Positions 9,055 to 18,144 of a stretch of 64,000 nucleotides of DNA are shown here, piece after piece; position 1 is the stretch's first letter; the number at the start of each line of letters is the position of its first letter. A model generated the notes under the pieces. The model saw only the letters and a program-made list of their open reading frames with translations. It was not told the DNA's origin and searched no databases. The stretch comes from Lachnospiraceae bacterium (GTDB lineage: Bacteria; Bacillota; Clostridia; Lachnospirales; Lachnospiraceae). Where the stretch lies: assembly GCA_024692715.1 (NCBI GenBank), contig JAILMH010000015.1:1-64000 (forward strand), in the 5' to 3' direction. A program made the translations under genes and the position numbers.

Positions 9055-9663
9055 ATGGCAGGAGAAACACACTTGGCGATCGGAGTTGCTTCAGTATTGG
9101 CAATTACGCAGCCCACAACCTTGAGAGGTGTTGTTTTGGCAATTGGAACCGGTGCGATAGGCGCCGTGATCAGTGATATCGATGTAGGTAGCAGTGGGTC
9201 GAGAAAGGGGGCAGATAAGGTTATCGCACTTACCGGACTGGCTATTATATTGATTTTCTTTGCTGATCATTTCCTGAATACGGGAATTTGGAACAGGATG
9301 GTTCAGAAGCAGGGAATTCCTGAGATTTTGATAGGATTGCTTCTTTTTGTTGGAACTTGTATATTTGGAATGGAACAGCCTCACAGGACATTTATGCATT
9401 CGCTATTAGCACTTTTAATGCTGGAGATCGCACTTAATATCATGCTGCCTTCGGCAGTGATCTATTTTGGAATTGGATTTTTGTCACATATTGTGACAGA
9501 TTTCTTCAATTATAAAAAGGTGCGGGTTTTCTATCCATTGAAACAGGGAATATGCTTTAAGATGTTTCATGCATGTGGTATTGCTAATTCCATTTTTCTG
9601 GGAGTAGGAATTTTAGTGAGCATTTATGAAATTTTTTCACTGATAATTCTAAAGAGATTGTAA
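9055..9663 (+). CDS. YdjM/YbcI-type membrane-bound metal-dependent hydrolase family protein
   Basis: A 202-residue integral membrane protein with about four to five hydrophobic segments. The N-terminal AGETHLAIG, the ISDIDVG motif near residue 45, HRTFMHSL at about 113 and LSHIVTDFFN at about 145 match the His/Asp pattern of the YdjM (DUF457) family. That family is annotated as metal-dependent hydrolases, and some members are SOS-induced, which would suit a site next to uvrB. The substrate is unknown. AGAAAGGAAAGA precedes the ATG. Confidence 0.8.
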   Translation: MAGETHLAIGVASVLAITQPTTLRGVVLAIGTGAIGAVISDIDVGSSGSRKGADKVIALTGLAIILIFFADHFLNTGIWNRMVQKQGIPEILIGLLLFVGTCIFGMEQPHRTFMHSLLALLMLEIALNIMLPSAVIYFGIGFLSHIVTDFFNYKKVRVFYPLKQGICFKMFHACGIANSIFLGVGILVSIYEIFSLIILKRL

Positions 9664-9744
9664 AAATGTGCCGATAAAAAGTTTACAGTGATTATCTGAT
9701 TTAGGTGAACTTTTTATGAATTTAAGATTAAATTTAGAAAACAC

Positions 9745-9753
9745 TGTTATAAT
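9745..9753 (+). promoter_or_regulatory. Extended -10 promoter of the Ig-like secreted protein gene
   Basis: TG-T-TATAAT spans 9745-9753. A clear -35 was not found. AAAGGAGG at about 9767-9774 is a near-perfect ribosome binding site for the ATG at 9781, consistent with high expression. Confidence 0.65.
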
Positions 9754-9780
9754 GAAGGGGAATTTAAAGGAGGAAAGAAA

Positions 9781-11115
9781 ATGATTTCTAAGAGATTGCG
9801 CAAGTCACTGACAGCGCTCCTTACTGCTGCACTTGTTGCTGCGACACTTGTTCCTGTTTCAGCTGCTGAAACGGCAAGTTCTGATTCAGTGAGCACTGAT
9901 TCAGCTATCGAAACAAGTACTGAGGAAGCTGATACAGAGACAGTAAGCGACGCTGATGCTGGAGAGTCAGAAGTCGAAGTAGAGAGCACAGAGGATGAAG
10001 AGGTTGATACTCAGTCTACAAATGCTCAGGTTTCAGGTGTAACAGTATCACTTGATGAGCCAGTATATATGAAGACCGGTTCAGCAATCAAGCCTACACC
10101 ACATGTAACAGTAAGCGGAACAACTGTTAGTGCAGGAACTTATACAGTTTCCTACCACAATAACACTAAGGTTGGTACTGCTGCAGTTGTAGTTAAGGGT
10201 GCTAACAAGGGTGATGTTAAGTGGACAGGTACATATTCTGCATCATTTAAGATCGTTAAGAAAAAGATCAGCCTTTCAAGCAAGGAGATCAAGGTTCTTG
10301 GCGTTGAGGACAGACAGTACACTCAGAGCGGAAACTACAAGCAGGACAATGTAAAGGTTTATTATATCAACCCTGAATCAGGCGATTACACAGAGCTTAG
10401 AGAAGGCGTTGACTATACAAAGACGATTACAGGTACATCTGCTGCAAATAAGAAGAAGATGAAGGTCGTTATCACACCTGCAAGTTCTTCAACAATATTC
10501 AAGGGCAAGAAGACTATCAAGTTCAGAACTTATGATAAGAAGAAGGTCCTTACTGATCCTGATAACATTACAGTAAGCGTTAGCTACAACAATAAATCAC
10601 TTGCTAACTATGAAGCAGTTGATCCTGTATTTAAGAACTCAACAAGCCTTGCACTTACAAAGATCAAGCCTTCAGTAACTCTTACTGATTCTGACGGTAA
10701 TAAGCTTACAGAGGGAACAGATTATAAGGTAACTTATAAGGCAAACAAGAACCCTGGAATTGCTTCTATCGTTGTTAAGCTTAAGAAGTCAGGTAAGCAG
10801 ACATACTATGGCAAGCTTATAAGATACTTCACTATCGAGCCTATCGAGATCACATCTTCTATGGTTACATACTGCCAGACAAAGTCAAGCAGCTACACAT
10901 ACACAGGTGATGAGATCATTCCTTCAATGAAGGTTAAGGTAAAGATCAACGGTAAGGTAAGAACACTTACTCAGGATACTGACTATTATGTTGCTTGCAT
11001 TAACAATGTAAAGAAGAGAAGTGCCTCAGCTACCAACCCTCCAACAGCTTATGTATTTGGAATGGGTAAGTATCAGGGATACATCGGTTCTGACACCTTT
11101 AGAATTAAAAAATAA
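9781..11115 (+). CDS. Secreted protein with four tandem Ig-like modules
   Basis: A 444-residue exported protein. The signal peptide is KRLRKSLTALLTAALVAATL ending near PVSAAE. An acidic Ser/Thr/Glu-rich stretch (about 30-85) follows, then four related beta-sandwich modules. Each contains a (D)Y.V.Y..N segment and ends in a (S/T)F.I..K motif (about residues 90-155, 160-255, 260-350 and 360-444). Such modules occur in cell-surface proteins of Lachnospiraceae. No LPXTG or SLH anchor is seen, so attachment is unclear. Codons resemble those of the ribosomal protein genes (Lys almost always AAG, Leu CTT, Val GTT), suggesting abundance. It is monocistronic, with its own promoter and terminator. Confidence 0.8.
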   Translation: MISKRLRKSLTALLTAALVAATLVPVSAAETASSDSVSTDSAIETSTEEADTETVSDADAGESEVEVESTEDEEVDTQSTNAQVSGVTVSLDEPVYMKTGSAIKPTPHVTVSGTTVSAGTYTVSYHNNTKVGTAAVVVKGANKGDVKWTGTYSASFKIVKKKISLSSKEIKVLGVEDRQYTQSGNYKQDNVKVYYINPESGDYTELREGVDYTKTITGTSAANKKKMKVVITPASSSTIFKGKKTIKFRTYDKKKVLTDPDNITVSVSYNNKSLANYEAVDPVFKNSTSLALTKIKPSVTLTDSDGNKLTEGTDYKVTYKANKNPGIASIVVKLKKSGKQTYYGKLIRYFTIEPIEITSSMVTYCQTKSSSYTYTGDEIIPSMKVKVKINGKVRTLTQDTDYYVACINNVKKRSASATNPPTAYVFGMGKYQGYIGSDTFRIKK

Positions 11116-11136
11116 AATAACTGATCAGTTTTTTGA

Positions 11137-11172
11137 GAAGAGTATTTCCGGATGAAATACTCTTCTTTTTTT
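11137..11172 (+). terminator. Rho-independent terminator after the Ig-like protein gene
   Basis: A perfect 12-base stem GAAGAGTATTTC/GAAATACTCTTC with loop CGGAT, followed by seven T. It is one of the strongest terminators in the window. Confidence 0.95.
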
Positions 11173-11182
11173 ATAAGTACGC

Positions 11183-11218
11183 TTGACGTTTGACATATAG
11201 GACATTTATAATTATATG
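11183..11218 (+). promoter_or_regulatory. Two overlapping promoters before the glycosyltransferase-uvrA pair
   Basis: TTGACG (11183-11188) with TATAAT (11207-11212) at 18 bases, and TTGACA (11190-11195) with TATATG (11213-11218) at 17 bases. Either would give a short leader to the ATG at 11255. Confidence 0.7.
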
Positions 11219-11254
11219 GCTAATATTAGATAAAATAAGAAGGAACATTTCATT

Positions 11255-12019
11255 ATGAAGAAATTGTCAGTTGTAGTACCGACATACAATGAAAAGGGTA
11301 ATGTCGAGAACCTTGTTGAGCAGATTGGGGCTGCTCTTAATGGTATTGAATATGAAATAGTTTTTATTGATGATAGTAAGGACGAGACTCCACAAATTCT
11401 TGAACGCCTTTCAAAGGAGAATCCGCACGTAAGATACGAACATCGTGTTGGCGAAACAGGACTTGCTACAGCAGTAATACGAGGCTTTAGAATTGCTGAA
11501 GGTGATTTTCTTGCTTGTATGGACGCAGATCTTCAGCATCCACCGGCTATTTTAAGACCGATGTATGCGGCGCTCCTTTCAGGTGCAGATTTCTGCATTC
11601 CGTCCCGTTTGATTCCAGGCGGAGATGATGGCGGACTTAACTGGTACAGAAAGTTTGTATCAGGCACTGCAAGATGGATGGGTAAGATAGCACTTCCGTG
11701 CCTTAGAAAGATTTCAGATCCGACAAGCGGTCTTTTCATGTTTAGAAAAGAGTGTATCGCCAATGCAGATCTTAGACCGGTAGGCTGGAAGATCATGGTT
11801 GAAGTTCTTGCTATGAGTGAATATAAGAGTGTTATTGAGATACCTTATGCATTCCAGAACAGGACCTCAGGAGAGTCAAAGCTTTCATCAAAGGTTACGA
11901 TGCAGTATCTTGAACAGCTTTGGAAACTTATGTTTCGTGCAACTAAGCGCGGAGGCTACACAGTTACAAAGTGGACCAATGAACACACTGATGAAATGGT
12001 CAAAAAATATATAGGATAA
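11255..12019 (+). CDS. Glycosyltransferase family 2, polyprenol-phosphate mannose synthase-like
   Basis: A 254-residue family 2 glycosyltransferase resembling dolichol-phosphate mannosyltransferase. It starts with [13 protein letters not shown], then the [10 protein letters not shown] nucleotide-sugar motif and the metal-binding [10 protein letters not shown]. Later motifs are [11 protein letters not shown] and RTSGESKL, which in this family contact the lipid-phosphate acceptor. No C-terminal membrane helices are present, unlike GtrB. Its likely product is a lipid-phosphate sugar used by GT-C glycosyltransferases. The stop codon is one base before the uvrA start, so it is cotranscribed with uvrA, an odd functional pairing. 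Confidence 0.87.
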   Translation: MKKLSVVVPTYNEKGNVENLVEQIGAALNGIEYEIVFIDDSKDETPQILERLSKENPHVRYEHRVGETGLATAVIRGFRIAEGDFLACMDADLQHPPAILRPMYAALLSGADFCIPSRLIPGGDDGGLNWYRKFVSGTARWMGKIALPCLRKISDPTSGLFMFRKECIANADLRPVGWKIMVEVLAMSEYKSVIEIPYAFQNRTSGESKLSSKVTMQYLEQLWKLMFRATKRGGYTVTKWTNEHTDEMVKKYIG

Positions 12020-12020
12020 A

Positions 12021-14864
12021 ATGGCTGATTATAGAAAATATATTAAGATCAGAGGGGCGCGTGCCCATAACCTAAAAAATATAAATATAGATATACCGAG
12101 AAATGAGTTAGTGGTGCTTACGGGACTTTCAGGGTCTGGTAAGTCATCGCTTGCTTTTGACACGATGTATGCGGAAGGACAGAGACGGTACATGGAGTCT
12201 CTGTCTTCTTATGCCCGTCAATTCTTAGGGCAGATGGAAAAACCTGATGTTGATTCAATAGAGGGTCTTCCGCCTGCTATATCTATCGATCAGAAATCAA
12301 CTAACAGGAATCCAAGATCTACTGTTGGAACTGTTACTGAGATATATGATTATTTCAGACTGCTTTTCGCAAGAGTCGGAGTTCCACATTGTCCAAACTG
12401 CGGAAAAGTAATTGAAAGACAGACTGTTGATCAGATGGCCGATAGAATCATGAAACTTCCTGAAAGAACACGGATTCAGCTTCTTGCACCTGTTGTAAGG
12501 GGACGTAAGGGAAGACATGAAAAGGTTCTTGAACAGGCTAAAAAGAGTGGATATGTAAGGGTACGTATAGATGGAAATCTTTACGATCTCTCTGAAAATA
12601 TCGTGCTTGAGAAAAACATCAAACATAACATTGATGTTATTGTTGATCGTCTTGTTGTCAAGGCGGGAATAGAGTCCAGACTGACTGATTCGATAGAAAA
12701 TGTTCTTAAGCTTTCAGATGGACTTATGACTGTTGATGTCATCGATGGTGAAGAAATTCATTTTTCTGACAGCTTTTCCTGCCCGGATTGCGGAATAAGT
12801 ATTGATGAGATCGAGCCTAGAAGCTTTTCGTTCAATAATCCCTTTGGGGCGTGCCCGGATTGTGCTGGACTTGGGTATCATATGGAGTTTGATGAAGACC
12901 TTATGATACCAGATAAATCTCTTTCATTTAATGAAGGCTGTGTTCAAGCTATGGGATGGCAGTCAGCAGCAAAGCCCGGAAGTTATACGCATGCTCTTTT
13001 AGAGGCACTGGCGGAACAGTATGATTTTTCACTTGATACTCCGTATGAAGAATTAAGTGATGAAGTTCGAGATATGTTCATAAATGGGACCAAGGGAACT
13101 ATCGTAAAGGTTCATTACAAAGGTAAAAGATCAGAAGGTGTCTATGATGAAGCTTTTGACGGACTTATCAGTAATATGGAACAGCGTTATAGAGAGACTT
13201 TTTCTGAGGCACAAAAGGCAGAATATCAGAAGTTCATGCTTGTAACACCGTGCTCCACATGTCATGGACAGAGATTGAAAAAAACATCTCTTGCGGTAAC
13301 GGTCGGAGATAAAAATATTGCTGAAGTAACATCACTTTCTGCAAGCAGGCTGCTTGATTATATGAATGGTCTTGAGCTTGACGATCATAAGATGATGATC
13401 GGAAAACGCATTATTAAAGAAATCGATAACAGAGTAAGATTTCTTGTTGATGTTGGATTGGAGTATCTGACATTGTCCAGAGCAACAGCGACACTTTCTG
13501 GAGGAGAGGCGCAGAGAATCCGTCTTGCAACACAGATAGGTTCGGGCCTTGTCGGTGTTGCTTATATACTGGATGAACCGTCGATAGGACTGCATCAGAA
13601 AGATAACGATAAACTTCTTGCGGCACTTAAGAGATTAAGGGACCTTGGAAATACTCTTGTTGTGGTCGAGCACGATGAAGATACTATGAGAGAAGCTGAT
13701 TTTCTTGTGGATATCGGACCTGGAGCCGGAACACATGGAGGCACGGTGGTTGCTTCGGGTACAGCAGAAGAGGTAATGGAAAATCCTGACTCCATAACCG
13801 GTAAGTATCTTAAGGGCGAGCTTAAAATAGATGTTCCGGGAACGAGGCGCGAACCGACTGGCTGGATCAAAATTCGAGGAGCGAAAGAAAACAATCTTAA
13901 AAATATAGATGTTGAAATACCGCTTGGAATTATGACAGTTGTTACCGGCGTGTCAGGTTCAGGAAAATCGTCGCTTATAAATGAGATTTTATACAAGAGC
14001 CTTGCAAGAAAGCTGAACAGAGCACTAACCAAGCCGGGAAAACATGATGGAATCGATGGAGTCGAACAGCTGGATAAGGTTATCGATATCGATCAGTCGC
14101 CTATAGGACGTACGCCAAGGTCAAATCCGGCTACTTATACAGGAGTTTTCGATCAGATAAGAGATCTTTTTGCGAATACTGTTGAGGCTAAGGCAAAGGG
14201 ATACTCAAAAGGCAGGTTTTCGTTTAATGTGAAGGGCGGACGCTGTGAAGCCTGCTCTGGTGACGGAATTGTTAAGATAGAAATGCATTTCCTCCCTGAC
14301 GTGTATGTACCCTGTGATGTTTGTCATGGCCAGAGATATAATAGAGAGACCCTTGAGGTAAGATATAAGGGCAAAAATACTTATGAAGTACTTGATATGA
14401 CAGTTGAAGAGGCGCTAGGCTTCTTTGAAAATATCGAGACTATAAGAAGAAAAATACAGACTTTATATGATGTAGGACTTGGATATATCAAACTTGGACA
14501 GCCTTCAACCGAGCTTTCGGGAGGAGAGGCGCAACGTATAAAGCTTGCAACAGAACTCTCTAAGAGAGGAACAGGAAAGACTATTTACATTTTGGATGAA
14601 CCGACTACAGGTCTTCATTTCGAAGATGTCAATAAGCTTGTAAAAATTTTAAGAAGACTTTCTGAAAGCGGTAACACTGTCGTAGTAATTGAGCACAATC
14701 TTGATGTTATCAAGTGCGCAGATTATATTATTGATATGGGACCAGATGGTGGTGACGGAGGCGGAACTGTAGTGACCTATGGTACGCCGGAAAAAGTCGC
14801 AAGAAGCCGTAAGTCATATACGGGAAAGTATATAAAAAAGATGCTCGACCGTGAAAAAAAATAA
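12021..14864 (+). CDS. uvrA: Excinuclease ABC subunit A
   Basis: A 947-residue UvrA, normal length. It is the damage-recognition ATPase dimer of nucleotide excision repair. It has two ABC ATPase units: Walker [10 protein letters not shown] near residue 35 and GVSGSGKSS near 645, each paired with a signature [13 protein letters not shown] or [13 protein letters not shown]. Zinc modules carry paired CxxC motifs (CPDCG with CPDCAG; CEACSG with CDVCHG). The start is fixed by the one-base gap to the upstream glycosyltransferase stop. A 228-base spacer with the mbl promoter follows. Confidence 0.98.
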   Translation: MADYRKYIKIRGARAHNLKNINIDIPRNELVVLTGLSGSGKSSLAFDTMYAEGQRRYMESLSSYARQFLGQMEKPDVDSIEGLPPAISIDQKSTNRNPRSTVGTVTEIYDYFRLLFARVGVPHCPNCGKVIERQTVDQMADRIMKLPERTRIQLLAPVVRGRKGRHEKVLEQAKKSGYVRVRIDGNLYDLSENIVLEKNIKHNIDVIVDRLVVKAGIESRLTDSIENVLKLSDGLMTVDVIDGEEIHFSDSFSCPDCGISIDEIEPRSFSFNNPFGACPDCAGLGYHMEFDEDLMIPDKSLSFNEGCVQAMGWQSAAKPGSYTHALLEALAEQYDFSLDTPYEELSDEVRDMFINGTKGTIVKVHYKGKRSEGVYDEAFDGLISNMEQRYRETFSEAQKAEYQKFMLVTPCSTCHGQRLKKTSLAVTVGDKNIAEVTSLSASRLLDYMNGLELDDHKMMIGKRIIKEIDNRVRFLVDVGLEYLTLSRATATLSGGEAQRIRLATQIGSGLVGVAYILDEPSIGLHQKDNDKLLAALKRLRDLGNTLVVVEHDEDTMREADFLVDIGPGAGTHGGTVVASGTAEEVMENPDSITGKYLKGELKIDVPGTRREPTGWIKIRGAKENNLKNIDVEIPLGIMTVVTGVSGSGKSSLINEILYKSLARKLNRALTKPGKHDGIDGVEQLDKVIDIDQSPIGRTPRSNPATYTGVFDQIRDLFANTVEAKAKGYSKGRFSFNVKGGRCEACSGDGIVKIEMHFLPDVYVPCDVCHGQRYNRETLEVRYKGKNTYEVLDMTVEEALGFFENIETIRRKIQTLYDVGLGYIKLGQPSTELSGGEAQRIKLATELSKRGTGKTIYILDEPTTGLHFEDVNKLVKILRRLSESGNTVVVIEHNLDVIKCADYIIDMGPDGGDGGGTVVTYGTPEKVARSRKSYTGKYIKKMLDREKK

Positions 14865-14972
14865 AAGAAAATGTGAACTATGCATACATGGGGTTTATAA
14901 AAACCCGATACCGACCGATATAAAGTTAGAATTAAGTATTATAACGTTTTTGTGAAAAAATCAATGTGAATG

Positions 14973-15000
14973 TTGTAAATACATCGGTTTCGGTTATAAT
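14973..15000 (+). promoter_or_regulatory. Promoter of mbl
   Basis: TTGTAA (14973-14978), a 16-base spacer and TATAAT (14995-15000). It leaves a leader of roughly 85 bases before mbl that contains a terminator-like structure. Confidence 0.7.
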
Positions 15001-15022
15001 TAAGATTGTATGCCTGTAATCA

Positions 15023-15068
15023 GCGCGCATTCATCTGGCAGATGAAGTGTTTGAAGAGGCGCGTTTTT
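15023..15068 (+). promoter_or_regulatory. Terminator-like stem-loop in the mbl leader
   Basis: GCGCGC (15023-15028) can pair with GCGCGT (15059-15064), immediately followed by T. An inner hairpin TTCATCT/AGATGAA lies at 15030-15046. Its position between the promoter and the mbl ribosome binding site suggests transcription attenuation. No anti-terminator was identified. Confidence 0.45.
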
Positions 15069-15092
15069 ACATAGATCGAAAGGGGAACCGAA

Positions 15093-16097
15093 ATGGTTGC
15101 AACAGATATCGGAATTGATTTAGGAACAGCTAGTATTCTCGTATACATCAGAGGCAAGGGCGTCGTACTTAAAGAGCCTTCAGTAGTTGCTTTTGACAGA
15201 GATAAAAATACAATTAAGGCTATTGGTGAAGATGCAAGATTAATGCTTGGACGTACACCTGGAAATATCGTAGCGGTAAGACCGCTCCGTCAGGGTGTTA
15301 TTTCTGATTATACAGTAACAGAAAAAATGCTCAAGTATTTTATTCAGAAGGCCGTTGGAAGAAGAACTTTCCGTAAGCCTCGTATCAGCATCTGCGTACC
15401 AAGCGGTGTTACAGAGGTAGAGAGAAAGGCTGTTGAAGATGCCGGATATCAGGCTGGAGCGAGAGAAGTAAGTATCATCGAAGAGCCTATAGCAGCAGCT
15501 ATTGGTGCAGGTATTGATATTTCAAAGCCATGCGGAAATATGATCGTTGATATAGGTGGTGGAACATCAGATATCGCAGTTATTTCACTTGGCGGAACGG
15601 TAGTATCTACTTCAGTTAAAATTGCAGGAGATGATTTCGACGAAGCTATCGTTCGTTATATGAGAAAGAAGCATAAGCTCCTTATCGGTGAACGTACAGC
15701 TGAAGATTTGAAGATAAAGATCGGCTGCTGCTTTAAGATGGCAGAGGCCGAGGAAATGGATGTCAGAGGACGTGACCTTGTTACAGGTCTTCCTAAGACA
15801 GTTAAAGTTTCAAGTGTCGAGACAGAAGAGGCACTTAGAGAGACCACATCCCAGATTGTGGAGGCAATTCATGGAGTACTTGAAAAGACTCCGCCGGAGC
15901 TTGCTGCTGATATTGCAGACAGAGGCATTGTTCTTACCGGAGGCGGAAGTTTGCTGCGTGGTCTTGAAGAGCTGATCTCTGATCGTACTGGAATCAATAC
16001 CATGACCGCAGAGGATCCGATGACTGCAGTAGCTATCGGAACAGGACGATATGTAGAGTTTATCGCTGGGGATAGAAGCGATTTCTCAATAAAATAA
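15093..16097 (+). CDS. mbl: MreB-family actin-like cell shape protein Mbl
   Basis: A 334-residue bacterial actin that forms membrane-associated filaments guiding lateral wall synthesis. Visible are phosphate-1 motif GIDLGTA at the N-terminus, phosphate-2 (VDIGGGTSDIAVIS, about residue 152) and the adenosine motif (VLTGGGSLLRGL, about 270). Choice of Mbl over MreB rests on context: two flagellar rod genes follow directly, as in Bacillus subtilis mbl-flhO-flhP, and no mreC or mreD is present. GAAAGGGGAACC precedes the ATG. Confidence 0.9.
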   Translation: MVATDIGIDLGTASILVYIRGKGVVLKEPSVVAFDRDKNTIKAIGEDARLMLGRTPGNIVAVRPLRQGVISDYTVTEKMLKYFIQKAVGRRTFRKPRISICVPSGVTEVERKAVEDAGYQAGAREVSIIEEPIAAAIGAGIDISKPCGNMIVDIGGGTSDIAVISLGGTVVSTSVKIAGDDFDEAIVRYMRKKHKLLIGERTAEDLKIKIGCCFKMAEAEEMDVRGRDLVTGLPKTVKVSSVETEEALRETTSQIVEAIHGVLEKTPPELAADIADRGIVLTGGGSLLRGLEELISDRTGINTMTAEDPMTAVAIGTGRYVEFIAGDRSDFSIK

Positions 16098-16135
16098 ATC
16101 CTGACCTGCGGCGATTTACGAGGGGGTAATCGTTT

Positions 16136-16912
16136 ATGGTTAAGGGACTGTACACAGCATATACCGGCATGGTCAATGAACAGAACCGGCTGGATATTAT
16201 GACTAACAACCTGGCAAATGTTAATACAACAGGTTTCAAGAAGGAAGGATCTACTTCGCAGTCATTCGCCGATGTCCTTGCTTACAATATCAAGGATAAA
16301 TCGGAATTTTATCTTGCAAAGCGCATGGGAACCAATAATCCCGGCGTGAGGATAGGTGAAAATTATACTGACTGGCAGGAAGGTCCGCTTAAACAGACGG
16401 GAAATACGTATGACCTGGCGTTATCAGGTAATGGATTCTTTCAGATAGAGTTCACTGATAAGTCAGGAAATACGTCTACTAAATATACCCGTGACGGTTC
16501 ATTTACATTGAACAACAACGGGGAGCTGGTTACAAAGGACGGAGATTATGTCCTTGATGCAGATGGTGAGCGAATCACGATCGACCCGACACAGGACGCA
16601 GAGATCAATGGCCAGGGACAGATCTGGCAGAATGGTACATTGCGTGCGACTATCGGCTTAACAGACTTTGAAGATTATAATTATATAGAAAAATACGGTG
16701 AGAATTTATACCAGACTGTAGACGGAGCTACGGAGCAGGATGCAACAGCGACTGTAAATTCAGGTTATTTGGAGCAATCCAATGTGAATGTTGTTTCCGA
16801 GATGGTAACCATGATTGCGATACAGAGGCAGTATGAGTCAAATCAGAAGGTTATCAGAACTATGGACAGTTCTTTAGAGGTAGCAGTTAATAATCTTGGA
16901 AGAGTCAATTAA
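16136..16912 (+). CDS. flhO: Flagellar hook-basal body rod protein (FlhO/FlgF type)
   Basis: A 258-residue rod protein. The N-terminal signature is GLYTAYTGMVNEQNRLD followed by NNLANVNTTGFK, the rod/hook family motif. A matching C-terminal helix (GYLEQSNVNVVSEMVTMI, then QRQYESNQKVI) coils with the N-terminus in the assembled rod. The protein is exported by the flagellar type III system and has no cleaved signal. AGGGGGT precedes ATG. It is the first of three consecutive rod-related genes. Confidence 0.92.
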   Translation: MVKGLYTAYTGMVNEQNRLDIMTNNLANVNTTGFKKEGSTSQSFADVLAYNIKDKSEFYLAKRMGTNNPGVRIGENYTDWQEGPLKQTGNTYDLALSGNGFFQIEFTDKSGNTSTKYTRDGSFTLNNNGELVTKDGDYVLDADGERITIDPTQDAEINGQGQIWQNGTLRATIGLTDFEDYNYIEKYGENLYQTVDGATEQDATATVNSGYLEQSNVNVVSEMVTMIAIQRQYESNQKVIRTMDSSLEVAVNNLGRVN

Positions 16913-16939
16913 GACGGGACAACGTGAGGAGGATTTTTT

Positions 16940-17758
16940 ATGGTACGTTCACTTTGGTCAGCAGCCAGCGGCATGATAGCTCAGCAGAATAATGTTGATA
17001 CGATTGCAAATAATCTTGCAAATGTAAATACAACGGGTTATAAAACTGAGGTCAATGAATTTAAATCTTTACTTTATCAGACATTGCAGACAAACACGAC
17101 TACAGCAAATGGCGAAAATAAGCCGATAGGTGCTCAGGTTGGTTTGGGTGTAAGAAATTCGTCTATTACATCAGAATTCACACAGGGATCACTGCAGGCT
17201 TCTGATTCGAATACGGCACTTGCTATAAATGGTAAGGGCTTCTTTGCTATACGTGGTGCAGATGGAAATACCTATTATACAAGAAATGGTGATTTCACAT
17301 TTGCATTGCTTAATTCTGGTGAAATTACGCTTACGACAACTGATGGACTCCAGGTGCTTGATACTGACGGGAATCCAATGACTTTTGCAAGTACATATAT
17401 TGCGACCAGGTTTACTATTGGTGACGATGGAACGCTTTATTATCCGGATGATGATGGCGTACCGACTACTACGGGCGATACGATAGGACTTTATCAGTTC
17501 CAGAATCCTAAGGGCCTTAATAAGATTGGAAACAGTCTTTATTCGGTCACTGCTGCGTCAGGTGATGCACTTAATGAAAATGATAATGACAATATAGAAC
17601 CTTCTTCTCTTGCAGTGGGTTATCTTGAGGCTTCGAATGTTCAGATCGCAACTGAGATGGTCAATTTGATCATCGCTCAGAGAGCGTATGAGTCTAACTC
17701 TAAGGCAATTACGACAACAGATGATATGATGGCACTTGCTAACCAGCTCAAGAGCTGA
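16940..17758 (+). CDS. flhP: Flagellar basal-body distal rod protein (FlhP/FlgG type)
   Basis: A 272-residue paralogue of the preceding gene. It starts VRSLWSAASGMIAQQNNVD and NNLANVNTTGYK, and ends with GYLEASNVQIATEMVNLI and QRAYESNSKAI. These are features of the FlgG distal rod. It lies 27 bases after flhO with a GAGGAGG ribosome binding site. The pair probably builds the rod segment joining hook and basal body. Confidence 0.92.
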   Translation: MVRSLWSAASGMIAQQNNVDTIANNLANVNTTGYKTEVNEFKSLLYQTLQTNTTTANGENKPIGAQVGLGVRNSSITSEFTQGSLQASDSNTALAINGKGFFAIRGADGNTYYTRNGDFTFALLNSGEITLTTTDGLQVLDTDGNPMTFASTYIATRFTIGDDGTLYYPDDDGVPTTTGDTIGLYQFQNPKGLNKIGNSLYSVTAASGDALNENDNDNIEPSSLAVGYLEASNVQIATEMVNLIIAQRAYESNSKAITTTDDMMALANQLKS

Positions 17759-17773
17759 TAGGAGGTCGTGATT

Positions 17774-18133
17774 ATGGATATTTCGACAGATTATATTACC
17801 AGTATTGCCAATAATGCTTTAAGTGAGTCAGCAGCAGCAAAGGCTTCTACGATCGGTTCCGCAGAGACAGAATCAGACGAGGAGCTTTTAGAAGCGTGTA
17901 AATCTTTTGAACAATATTTCCTTGAACAGATATTCAAGGAAGCACAAAAAACTATAATGAAGGACGATAGTGATATGTCGGCTTCATCAAAAACGCTTCA
18001 GAGCTTTTATACTGACGGGCTTGCGGAGCATATAGCATCAGCATCTGTCGAACAGGGTGGTATCGGACTAGCACAGATGATGTATGAACAGATGAAGCGT
18101 ACTGAGGATTACATTGTTCCTTCAGAAAACTAA
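17774..18133 (+). CDS. FlgJ-like rod-binding protein without muramidase domain
   Basis: A 119-residue protein matching the N-terminal rod-binding domain of FlgJ: EACKSFEQYFLEQIFKEA, then FYTDGLAEHIA and GGIGLAQMMYEQM. In proteobacteria this domain caps the growing rod; the peptidoglycan hydrolase half is missing here, as usual in Clostridia. I chose ATG 17774 because GGAGGT lies seven bases upstream; a GTG at 17768 is too close to that site. It is separated from recD2 by only 11 bases. Confidence 0.85.
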   Translation: MDISTDYITSIANNALSESAAAKASTIGSAETESDEELLEACKSFEQYFLEQIFKEAQKTIMKDDSDMSASSKTLQSFYTDGLAEHIASASVEQGGIGLAQMMYEQMKRTEDYIVPSEN

Positions 18134-18144
18134 AGGAAGAACAA

